Under the pieces are notes generated by a model. It was not told the origin of the DNA, made no database searches, and saw nothing but the letters and a program-made list of their open reading frames with translations. Shown here in pieces: positions 1-5,439 of a DNA stretch of 8,007 nt. Numbering within the stretch: position 1 is the first letter of the stretch; every line of letters starts with the position of its first letter. The position numbers and the translations under genes were made by a program. This DNA comes from an uncultured Clostridia bacterium (GTDB lineage Bacteria; Bacillota; Clostridia; Lachnospirales; Anaerotignaceae): the NCBI GenBank assembly GCA_937919015.1, contig CALFPN010000162.1, forward strand, positions 1 to 8,007. The letters are read 5' to 3'.

Positions 1-389
1 TATATCGCCGTGGCGATATTTATTGCGCTGATCTGGACCCGGTAGTTGGGTCTGAACAAGGTGGTGTCAGACCGGTGATTGTGATTCAGAACGATACCGG
101 CAATAAGCACTCTCCCACGCTGATCGTGGCAACGGTCACAACGAAAATCCGCAAGAAGGAGAATATGCCGACTCATCTTTTAATCAAAGACAATCCTGCG
201 TTCAGAGAAGCATCTGTGGTGCAGCTGGAACAGATTCGTACCATTGATAAGCGCAGAATTGATAATTACTTAGGTAAGGTTACGTCCCGTGAAATGGTAG
301 CGATTGAGAAAGCCTTATCCATCAGCTTGGCAATGGAACAGCTGAAAAAGCGTTCCACAAAACATAGACCGAAGAAAGAAAAGGAGTGA
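1..389 (+). CDS. MazF/PemK-family toxin (endoribonuclease), 5' end outside window
   Basis: The reading frame is open from the first complete codon (position 3) to a TGA at 387-389, giving 128 visible residues. It opens with RRGDIYCADLDPVVGSEQGG, the N-terminal signature of MazF/PemK toxins, then VRPVIVIQND and the VATVTTKI strand. In the family the Arg of the GGVRP loop and the Thr of the VxxxT strand form the RNase active site; both are present (visible residues 23 and near 45). Family members cut single-stranded mRNA at short motifs and are neutralised by a MazE-type antitoxin. The GTG at 75 is inside the conserved RPVIVIQND stretch, so it is not the start; the true start is a few codons left of the window. 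The C-terminus ends in a Lys-rich tail. No antitoxin gene is visible. An excisionase-like gene follows 6 bases later, so the two are probably co-transcribed and the toxin is element cargo. I am confident of the family, not of its activity or target. Confidence 0.9.
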   Translation, partial: YRRGDIYCADLDPVVGSEQGGVRPVIVIQNDTGNKHSPTLIVATVTTKIRKKENMPTHLLIKDNPAFREASVVQLEQIRTIDKRRIDNYLGKVTSREMVAIEKALSISLAMEQLKKRSTKHRPKKEKE

Positions 390-395
390 ACATAG

Positions 396-632
396 ATGTT
401 TGAAGAAAGAATCGCTGCTATGAATCAGCGTACCGAAGAATCCATTGTAGCCTCCGCAGGCCAGTTCGATAAGAGAACATATACCGTTGATGAGATTCAG
501 GACATCCTGGGTATCAGCAGAACAAGTGCATATAACCTCGTGAAGAAGAAAGCCTTTCATAGTGTGCGCATCGGCGGCAGCATCCGAATCTCAAAAAAGA
601 GTTTCGACGAGTGGCTGGATCAGCAAATCTGA
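396..632 (+). CDS. Excisionase-type helix-turn-helix DNA-binding protein (78 aa)
   Basis: This small basic protein has one excisionase/MerR-like winged helix-turn-helix at about residues 28-76. TYTVDEIQDILGIS and the helix TSAYNLVKK are followed by the wing VRIGGSIRISKKSF and a terminal DEWLDQQ helix. The layout is typical of Xis/AlpA-like recombination directionality factors and of the 'excisionase family DNA-binding' domain. Residues 1-25 are a non-domain lead-in. The ATG is preceded by AAGGAG at 381-386, 9 bases upstream, overlapping the end of the toxin gene. By family role it would bend DNA at the element end to steer the integrase towards excision, or act as a local repressor. Its place one gene ahead of the triple-HTH/integrase unit fits either role. 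Its module closely resembles the three modules of the next gene, which suggests common origin. Confidence 0.85.
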   Translation: MFEERIAAMNQRTEESIVASAGQFDKRTYTVDEIQDILGISRTSAYNLVKKKAFHSVRIGGSIRISKKSFDEWLDQQI

Positions 633-634
633 TA

Positions 635-667
635 TTTGTCAAGGATGTCGTGCTACCCGGCGACAAA
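635..667. promoter_or_regulatory. Inverted repeat downstream of the excisionase-like gene (possible operator or alternative RNA structure)
   Basis: TTTGTC at 635-640 is complementary to GACAAA at 662-667. Inside it, GTCG at 646-649 can compete for CGAC at 661-664, so two mutually exclusive pairings are possible. TTGTCA at 636-641 also resembles a -35 box but has no matching -10 at normal spacing. The repeat starts 3 bases after the stop of the 78-residue gene and lies upstream of the leader terminator. A protein-binding site or an antiterminator-like fold are both possible; neither is demonstrated. Confidence 0.3.
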
Positions 668-668
668 C

Positions 669-697
669 TTCAAAATAAATCAAGAGTTCGATAAAAT
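669..697 (+). promoter_or_regulatory. Candidate promoter for the triple-HTH/integrase unit
   Basis: TTCAAA at 669-674 (4 of 6 to the -35 consensus) and TAAAAT at 692-697 (5 of 6 to the -10) are separated by 17 bases. Transcription would begin near 704, inside the left arm of the hairpin at 693-731. Such a transcript could not form the full terminator, whereas read-through from the toxin gene would. This is inference from motif match only. Confidence 0.35.
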
Positions 698-732
698 GTA
701 GCCATGACAAGCAAACACATGGCTACATTTTT
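693..732 (+). terminator. Strong hairpin terminator/attenuator directly before the integrase unit
   Basis: A perfect 14-base inverted repeat (AAAATGTAGCCATG at 693-706, its complement at 718-731) encloses an 11-base loop. It ends in a T-run of five (728-732) and has matching A residues on the other side, so it could work in both directions. It should end transcripts from the toxin and excisionase-like genes. The ribosome binding site of the next gene (AGGAGG, 737-742) starts only 4 bases after the T-run, so the hairpin also lies in the leader of that gene. Confidence 0.8.
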
Positions 733-749
733 ACATAGGAGGTTATGAG

Positions 750-1376
750 ATGGAAAATGCGAGAAAACGCACGAGTATGTCTGTACCTGAAATGGGTAGG
801 TTACTTGGTCTCGGAAAAACAGAGTCATACTGGCTCATCAAGAAGAATTACTTCAAAACAATCACCGTCGGCGGCACCATGAGAGTGATGATCGACAGCT
901 TTGAAGAATGGTATGCCAACCAGTTCAAATATCAGAAGGTTGATGGTACTCCTCCCGGCGAGGCACTAAAGAAAACTACATATTCAGTAGAGGAGCTTGG
1001 TCAGCGTCTTGGATTGAAAGAAGCTACTGCCTACGAACTGGTTGCCAAAGGGCATTTCGAGATTGTAGAAGCCCTGGGTAAACGCAGAGTTACTAAAGAG
1101 AGCTTTGAAAAATGGTACGCTTCCCAGAGTGATTACCGCACTGTGGAAGATCAGGAATTGGACGCTGACATCATGGCATCGACCTATGGTCTTCCGGAAA
1201 TCGCAAGGATGCTTGGGGTGCATCGCCAGACAATCTACTATATTGTCGCAAGTGGCAATTTCGAGCTTATCAAGGTCGGCAGATACAACCGAGCCACCAA
1301 GGAGAGTTTTGAAAAATGGTATCAGAATCAGAACCGCTACAGACTGGTAGCGGAGGATGGAGAAGAAAGGAGATGA
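750..1376 (+). CDS. Protein of three tandem excisionase-type HTH modules (208 aa)
   Basis: The protein is three copies of one winged-helix module with short linkers, at about residues 8-60, 76-129 and 144-197. Each copy has an S/LPEM/EELG/EIA-type first helix, a LGLGKTESYWLI, LGLKEATAYELV or LGVHRQTIYYIV recognition helix, a basic wing (VGGTMRVM, LGKRRVTKES, VGRYNRATKES) and a closing SFEEWYANQ, SFEKWYASQ or SFEKWYQNQ helix. The modules match the 78-residue protein upstream. A chain of three such domains should contact three adjacent sites, as expected for a factor that shapes DNA for recombination or represses the integrase. The start is the ATG with AGGAGG 7 bases upstream. The stop lies 4 bases before the integrase start, so the two are translationally coupled or at least co-transcribed. 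The function is inferred from domain and neighbours; it could be the true directionality factor or a transcription regulator. Confidence 0.85.
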   Translation: MENARKRTSMSVPEMGRLLGLGKTESYWLIKKNYFKTITVGGTMRVMIDSFEEWYANQFKYQKVDGTPPGEALKKTTYSVEELGQRLGLKEATAYELVAKGHFEIVEALGKRRVTKESFEKWYASQSDYRTVEDQELDADIMASTYGLPEIARMLGVHRQTIYYIVASGNFELIKVGRYNRATKESFEKWYQNQNRYRLVAEDGEERR

Positions 1377-1380
1377 TCGT

Positions 1381-2754
1381 ATGGCATCCATCGTTAAGAG
1401 AAAAAAGAAGTATTCCGTAGTTTATACATACACCGATGAGAACGGCAACAAGCGTCAAAAGTGGGAAACCTTTGACACCAATGCCGAAGCAAAGAAAAGA
1501 AAGCTGCAGGTCGAATACGAGCAGGAAGCAGGAACCTTTATTCCTCCATCTGCTAAGACCGTAAACGATCTTCTGGAAGAATATATGTCCATCTATGGTG
1601 TGAATACCTGGGCAATGTCTACCTACGAAAGCAGAAAGAGCCTGATTGCGAACTATATTCGTCCACTCATCGGTGATATGAAATTGGAGGATATTTCCCC
1701 CAGGATCATGGATAAGTATTACAGAGACCTGCTTTCTGTGAAGTCCGTGGTGGTGAAGAATGTAAAGCCCCGCAACGAATATCTGACGCCGCATACGGTC
1801 AGAGAGATTCACAAAGTTTTGCGTAATGCGTTCAATCAGGCAGTTAAATGGGAATTGATGACCAGAAACCCCGTGGAACACGCTACTCTGCCGAAAGAAG
1901 AACACAAGACCAGAGACATCTGGACAGCAGAGGTTCTCCTGAAGGCTCTGGAAGCCTGTGATGACGATATTCTGAGACTGGCAATCAACCTTGCTTTCTC
2001 CTGTTCTCTGCGAATGGGCGAACTTCTGGGGCTTACATGGGACTGCGTAGACATCTCTCCTGCAAGCATAGAACTTGGTCAGGCGAGCATCTTCGTAGAA
2101 AAGGAGTTGCAGAGAGTGAACCGTGAAGCGATGGCTGATCTGAACGGTAAGGACATCATGTTCAAGTTCCCGCCAACCTTTGCAAGCACTCACACGGCGT
2201 TAGTTCTCAAGACCCCGAAAACGAAAACCAGTGTCCGCAAGGTCTTTCTGCCGAGAACTGTGGCAGAAATGCTGGTTCAGCGCAAGGCAGAAATCGAAGA
2301 ACTGAAAGACCTTTTCGGTGACGAGTTCATTGACTTCAATCTGGTGTTCTGTTCTTCCAACGGAAAGCCGATTGAGGGGCAGGTTATCAATCGTGCATTC
2401 AATAAGCTGATCGAGGAGAACGGCCTGCCGAAGGTGGTTTTTCACAGTCTCCGACACTCCAGTATCACCTATAAGCTGAAGCTGAACGGCGGTGATATGA
2501 AATCCGTTCAGGGTGACTCTGGTCACGCACAGGTCAAGATGGTAGCGGATGTTTACTCTCACATCATCGACGATGACCGCAGATTAAACGCCGAAAGACT
2601 GGAAGCTGCATTTTACTCTGGCAGACAGGCTACACCGGAACCCGTACAGACAGCTGCACAGGAAAGCTCCACCGATGACAAAGAGTTGCTCCTGAAGCTC
2701 CTGCAAAACCCCGAAATGGCAGCACTCTTGAAGTCGCTGGCAAAGACCTTATAG
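1381..2754 (+). CDS. int: Tyrosine recombinase/integrase of the mobile element (457 aa)
   Basis: This is a phage-type integrase: an N-terminal arm-binding region (residues 1-55, basic, with KYSVVYTYTDENGNKRQKW), a SAM-like core-binding domain (about 60-170) and a C-terminal catalytic domain (about 180-420). The active-site set is complete: Arg211 in SLRMGELLGL, Lys280 in the KTPKTKTSVRK hairpin, His355 and Arg358 in HSLRHSS, His382 in SGHAQ, and nucleophile Tyr392 in DVYSHI. Length and order fit integrases of integrative and conjugative elements in Firmicutes. I chose ATG 1381 because AAAGGAG (1366-1372) lies 8 bases upstream. The in-frame ATG at 1357 overlaps the previous gene, has no spaced ribosome binding site and would add eight residues. 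It should catalyse site-specific insertion and excision of the element; the likely target is the tRNA-Arg fragment at 3540. The last 35 residues form a helical tail beyond the catalytic domain. Confidence 0.95.
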   Translation: MASIVKRKKKYSVVYTYTDENGNKRQKWETFDTNAEAKKRKLQVEYEQEAGTFIPPSAKTVNDLLEEYMSIYGVNTWAMSTYESRKSLIANYIRPLIGDMKLEDISPRIMDKYYRDLLSVKSVVVKNVKPRNEYLTPHTVREIHKVLRNAFNQAVKWELMTRNPVEHATLPKEEHKTRDIWTAEVLLKALEACDDDILRLAINLAFSCSLRMGELLGLTWDCVDISPASIELGQASIFVEKELQRVNREAMADLNGKDIMFKFPPTFASTHTALVLKTPKTKTSVRKVFLPRTVAEMLVQRKAEIEELKDLFGDEFIDFNLVFCSSNGKPIEGQVINRAFNKLIEENGLPKVVFHSLRHSSITYKLKLNGGDMKSVQGDSGHAQVKMVADVYSHIIDDDRRLNAERLEAAFYSGRQATPEPVQTAAQESSTDDKELLLKLLQNPEMAALLKSLAKTL

Positions 2755-2763
2755 AATTAAAAT

Positions 2764-2824
2764 GGCAGATCCTTTTACATAGCTTTCATAGCTTGTAAAG
2801 GGGTCTGCCCTTATTTTTGTTTTT
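2764..2824 (+). terminator. Intrinsic terminator of the integrase unit
   Basis: GGCAGATCCTTTTACA at 2764-2779 pairs with 2794-2809 (16 positions, a few as G-U). The loop contains a further AGCT/AGCT pairing. The T-rich run TTATTTTTGTTTTT follows at 2811-2824. It lies 10 bases after the integrase stop and just before the ribosome binding site of the next small gene. Confidence 0.88.
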
Positions 2825-2835
2825 GGGGGTGAAAA

Positions 2836-3141
2836 ATGGATAGAGCATTTATGGACGAGTATTATGATAAAATGCGAGCTGATGATATTGAGGAATTATC
2901 AAGCCAGAGGAATGAGGATTATTCCGATAGAGCCGATGATTACAAAGCTGCAAAGCAGGCTCTGCTTGAGGGATTGGGGTTATCGCATTTATTTAGCGGA
3001 AACCGCAAACTTACACCAAAAGAAAAAGAACTTTGGTTGTTGTTCGACAGGGTATATGTAACAGAACTTCTGGCAAGAGATGAATTTGCGAAGGGCGCAT
3101 ATATGCTGGGAGCTGAAGATCGAGAAACTATGCTTCGATAA
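2836..3141 (+). CDS. Unknown small acidic protein (101 aa) between integrase and attachment site
   Basis: I do not recognise this protein securely. It is mostly helical and charged, with an acidic N-terminal half (DEYYDKMRADDIEEL, then many Asp and Glu), a KLTPKEKELWLLFDRVY segment and a final EFAKGAYMLGAED helix. The last part loosely recalls small helical proteins of unknown function found on clostridial phages and elements, where a phenylalanine-rich helix ends in a G-x-x-x-G stretch; I would not assign a family from that. There are no membrane segments, signal peptide or cysteines. The ATG at 2836 has GGGGGTG just upstream as a plausible ribosome binding site. It follows the integrase terminator, so it needs its own promoter or read-through. 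It is the last gene of the element before the insertion site. Confidence 0.72.
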   Translation: MDRAFMDEYYDKMRADDIEELSSQRNEDYSDRADDYKAAKQALLEGLGLSHLFSGNRKLTPKEKELWLLFDRVYVTELLARDEFAKGAYMLGAEDRETMLR

Positions 3142-3539
3142 ATACTGTACCTGTTTCGGCAGGTACAGGTTACATACAATCATTCGTTCCGAAAAATTCT
3201 ATGGAATTTCTGATAATTCTGGTTGAAAAATTCGGTTTGAAATGATATATTAAACAGACTTAAATTGGTGTCGTGTGACACCAGCGGCTCCACAAGGGAA
3301 TGAACTGTATTTCCTGTCATTCCGCATAACGAGCAGATACATAGTGACATTAGATTGTACTTGCAACGTCCGCCAAAAATCGAACGGCTTGCTAAAATCG
3401 AGCCAATCGGACGACGTGAAATCCCTCTGAATTAGCTATCACAGCATAGTATCAGATGGGATTGGAAATGGTGAAAAACCCAGTATTTCCAAGCATTTTT
3501 TAGCATCAGGTGTCACTTCCCGATGACTAATCGGGTCTA
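3142..3539. other. Gene-free element end with six inverted repeats (probable attachment-site arm region)
   Basis: I see no convincing coding region in these 398 bases, but inverted repeats are dense. CTGTACCTG 3145-3153 pairs with 3160-3168. TGGTGTC 3266-3272 pairs with 3277-3283. GGAATGA 3297-3303 pairs with 3317-3323. CGTCCG 3367-3372 pairs with CGGACG 3408-3413, with GGCT/AGCC inside. TTGGAAAT 3462-3469 pairs with 3485-3492. CCCGAT 3519-3524 pairs with ATCGGG 3530-3535. GAAAAATTC occurs twice in direct orientation (3191-3199 and 3225-3233), as arm-type integrase sites often do. The first hairpin follows the 101-residue gene but has no T-run, so it is at best a weak terminator. The region probably carries integrase and excisionase binding sites; a structured RNA is the alternative. 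Confidence 0.5.
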
Positions 3540-3581
3540 CTCCTAAGCGGCAGGTCGGAGGTTCGAATCCTCTTAGCGACG
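3540..3581 (+). other. Displaced 3' half of tRNA-Arg(CCU): attachment site of the element
   Basis: The stretch reads as tRNA positions 32-73. It holds anticodon loop CTCCTAA (3540-3546, anticodon CCT), 3' anticodon strand GCGGC, variable loop AGGTC, T-stem GGAGG (3557-3561), T-loop TTCGAAT, closing strand CCTCT, acceptor strand TAGCGAC (3574-3580) and discriminator G3581. No CCA is encoded (GCA follows). The expected 5' half is absent: there is no GTCGCTA-like acceptor strand and no D-arm. The bases before the loop (3535-3539, GTCTA) do not pair fully with GCGGC. The break falls at the anticodon loop, a known crossover point for tyrosine integrases. It is therefore read as the attachment-site remnant left when the element entered a tRNA-Arg gene. 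A functional tRNA cannot be made from this copy. Confidence 0.78.
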
Positions 3582-3585
3582 GCAA

Positions 3586-3609
3586 GCCCTCCTTTCGGAG
3601 GGCCTTTTT
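3586..3609 (+). terminator. Intrinsic terminator behind the tRNA-Arg remnant
   Basis: A perfect 7-base stem (GCCCTCC 3586-3592, GGAGGGC 3597-3603) with a TTTC loop is followed by C and five T. It sits 4 bases after the discriminator base, as expected for the native terminator of the original tRNA gene. This supports the view that chromosome resumes at 3540. Confidence 0.85.
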
Positions 3610-3728
3610 ATGTCCAAAATCAGGAAAACTTATCTGCAGGATAAAAATCTGTTATCTCTTTTGGAAAATCTGCTGTCATATAGAAAAAAATCAAAGGTAA
3701 TTTTTATGTCGGTTTTCTGCAGTTTTTG

Positions 3729-3757
3729 TTGTATTGATACGCTTTTTCGTTTAAAAT
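3729..3757 (+). promoter_or_regulatory. Candidate promoter of the PurF-like gene
   Basis: TTGTAT (3729-3734) and TAAAAT (3752-3757) are separated by 17 bases, with 4 of 6 and 5 of 6 consensus matches in an AT-rich setting. The predicted start near 3764 coincides with the 5' foot of the hairpin at 3764-3781. The sequence from 3610 to 3728 is AT-rich and shows no gene. Confidence 0.5.
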
Positions 3758-3763
3758 AGAAAC

Positions 3764-3781
3764 AGCGGAGTTTTCTCCGCT
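3764..3781 (+). promoter_or_regulatory. Leader hairpin of the PurF-like gene
   Basis: AGCGGAG at 3764-3770 and CTCCGCT at 3775-3781 form a perfect 7-base stem with a TTTT loop. Six bases later comes a run of seven T. It may stabilise the 5' end of the transcript, or act as a terminator for upstream read-through or as an attenuator. The T-run is further from the stem than in a standard terminator, so its role is unsettled. Confidence 0.45.
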
Positions 3782-3836
3782 ACCATATTTTTTTGAAAAT
3801 TATCACCCTTTTATGATATATGATAGGAGGAACATC

Positions 3837-5264
3837 ATGGGCGGTTTTTTCGGTGTAACAAGTAAAAATGACTGCGTTCTGGATATTTTCTTTGGCGTAG
3901 ACTACCATTCCCATCTGGGTACAAAAAAAGGCGGCATGGCTCTGCACAGCAAGGAAAAAGGCTTCCAGCGCGAGATCCACAATATTGAAAACACTCCTTT
4001 CCGTACAAAATTTGAAAACGATCTGCACGAATTCGAAGGCTGTGTTTCCGGTATCGGCTGTATTTCTGACAATGATCCCCAGCCCCTGCTGGTGCGTTCT
4101 CATCTGGGCACTTATGCCATTACAACCATCGGTGCCATCATCAACGCAGAAGAACTGCTGCAGGCGGAATTTGCCAAAGGTCATCAGTTCATGAGCCGTT
4201 CCACAGGCATGGTAAACGAAACAGAACTGGTGGCAGGTCTCATCAACCAGAAAGAAAGTCTGGTGGAAGGGATCAAATACGCACAGGAAGCAATTCAAGG
4301 TTCTGTCACTCTGCTGATCCTGACAGAAGATGACGCCATCATCGCTGCCAGAGACAAACTGGGCAGACTGCCCGTATTGATCGGCAAGGACGAAGAAGGC
4401 TATGCTGTTTCCTTTGAATCCTTCGCTTACACAAAACTGGGCTACGAAAACGAATACGAACTGGGCCCCGGCGAAATCATCAAGCTGACACCCGAAGGCT
4501 ACGAAGTGCTGCAGCCTGCCGGCGAAGAAATGAAAGTATGCGCTTTCCTGTGGAGCTATTATGGTTATCCCAACTCCAACTATGAAGGCATCAACGTAGA
4601 AGTCATGCGTTACAGAAACGGTGCGATCATGGCCCGTGACGAAGCACTGAACGGCACACTGCCTGAAGTGGACTATGTGGCAGGGATCCCCGATTCCGGC
4701 GTCCCCCACGCTATGGGTTATGCCCATGAATGCGGCATCGAATATGCACGTCCTTTCGTAAAATATACACCTACATGGCCTCGCTCCTTCACACCTGCAA
4801 ACCAGAAGATCAGAAACCGTGTGGCAAAAATGAAGCAGATTCCCGTACCCGAACTGATCGCAGATAAAAGACTGCTGTTTGTGGATGACTCCATCGTTCG
4901 CGGCACACAGCTGGGTGAAACCGTAGACTTCCTCTACAGTGCCCATGCCAAGGAAGTACACATGCGTTCTGCATGCCCTCCCATCATGTACAGCTGTAAA
5001 TATCTGAACTTTACATCCAAAGGCAACGAAGATGATCTCTTGGCGCGCCGTATCATCCATGAACTGGAAGGTGCGGAAGGCGACAAATACATCAACGAAT
5101 ATGCAGATGCCTCCACAGAAAGAGGTCAGTGCATGCTGAAACGCATCTGCGAAAAGCTGGGCTTCGCTTCTCTGGGCTATCAGTCTCTGGACGGTCTTCT
5201 GGAAGCCATCGGCCTGCCCCGCGAAAAAGTATGTACCTACTGCTGGAACGGCAAAGAAAATTGA
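3837..5264 (+). CDS. PurF-family protein (amidophosphoribosyltransferase paralogue) with degenerate glutaminase site, 475 aa
   Basis: The overall architecture is PurF: an N-terminal Ntn-type glutaminase fold (about 1-235) and a type I phosphoribosyltransferase domain (about 236-475). The PRPP loop LLFVDDSIVRGTQ (346-358) and the flexible-loop motif around PRSFTPANQKIRNRVAKMK are conserved. The four cysteines that hold the 4Fe-4S cluster in Bacillus PurF have counterparts at Cys235 (VCAFLW), Cys387 (YSCKY), Cys466 and Cys469 (CTYC). The catalytic cysteine that normally follows Met1 is Gly (MGGFFGV). The GHVRYAT stretch that binds glutamine is replaced by GCISDND, and the HNGN oxyanion motif by TIGA. 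Canonical PurF makes 5-phosphoribosylamine from PRPP and glutamine in purine synthesis; this one should not hydrolyse glutamine and may use ammonia or have another role. ATG 3837 has AGGAGG 6 bases upstream, better than the in-frame ATG at 3813. It stands alone, between its own promoter and terminator, not in a pur operon. Confidence 0.92.
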   Translation: MGGFFGVTSKNDCVLDIFFGVDYHSHLGTKKGGMALHSKEKGFQREIHNIENTPFRTKFENDLHEFEGCVSGIGCISDNDPQPLLVRSHLGTYAITTIGAIINAEELLQAEFAKGHQFMSRSTGMVNETELVAGLINQKESLVEGIKYAQEAIQGSVTLLILTEDDAIIAARDKLGRLPVLIGKDEEGYAVSFESFAYTKLGYENEYELGPGEIIKLTPEGYEVLQPAGEEMKVCAFLWSYYGYPNSNYEGINVEVMRYRNGAIMARDEALNGTLPEVDYVAGIPDSGVPHAMGYAHECGIEYARPFVKYTPTWPRSFTPANQKIRNRVAKMKQIPVPELIADKRLLFVDDSIVRGTQLGETVDFLYSAHAKEVHMRSACPPIMYSCKYLNFTSKGNEDDLLARRIIHELEGAEGDKYINEYADASTERGQCMLKRICEKLGFASLGYQSLDGLLEAIGLPREKVCTYCWNGKEN

Positions 5265-5279
5265 TTTGTAAAATGATTT

Positions 5280-5310
5280 ACCCATCTCGTAAGAGATGGG
5301 TTTTCTTTTT
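5280..5310 (+). terminator. Intrinsic terminator of the PurF-like gene
   Basis: CCCATCTC (5281-5288), loop GTAA and GAGATGGG (5293-5300) are followed by TTTTCTTTTT. A5280 and T5301 extend the stem to nine pairs. It starts 16 bases after the stop codon. Confidence 0.93.
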
Positions 5311-5364
5311 GCCCAAACATGAACAGCAGTTAATTTTCTTTCTCTATATTTTATATCTGCTCAA

Positions 5365-5393
5365 TGGTATCCTATCCATTCCTCTGTTATACT
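5365..5393 (+). promoter_or_regulatory. Candidate promoter of the XRE-type regulator
   Basis: TATACT at 5388-5393 is a good -10 box. The 17-base-spaced -35 position reads TGGTAT (5365-5370), a weak match. The imperfect repeat AATGG (5363-5367) / CCATT (5376-5380) covers the -35 and spacer and might be an operator, possibly for autoregulation. This is motif-level evidence only. Confidence 0.45.
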
Positions 5394-5439
5394 AACAATA
5401 GCAAAGGCCGATGCAATCCCTTACAAGGAGGTCTCATCT

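Noticed and set aside
1357..1380. Upstream ATG for the integrase
   Set aside because: It overlaps the preceding gene and its GGAGG directly abuts the ATG; ATG 1381 has a well-spaced AAAGGAG.
1270..2193. 307-codon minus-strand frame and smaller ones across the integrase
   Set aside because: They are shadows of the integrase and triple-HTH genes with no recognisable protein features; the plus-strand proteins have full motifs.
3145..3168. Terminator after the 101-residue gene
   Set aside because: The 9-base stem is perfect but no T-run follows; kept only as one of the hairpins of the region.
3511..3581. A complete tRNA gene using GTCACTT as 5' acceptor strand
   Set aside because: Only 5 of 7 acceptor pairs form, total length is about 70, there is no D-arm with GG, and the anticodon stem is mismatched. 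It is better read as a 3' half plus element sequence.
3813..3836. Upstream ATG for the PurF-like gene, adding eight residues
   Set aside because: The AGGAGG at 3825-3830 serves ATG 3837, and family members start MGGFFGV or MCGxxG at this point. The extension would not restore a nucleophile Cys either.
3780..5285. Long 501-codon open frame on the minus strand
   Set aside because: It is the antisense shadow of the PurF-like gene, Cys/Phe-rich and without family motifs or a ribosome binding site.
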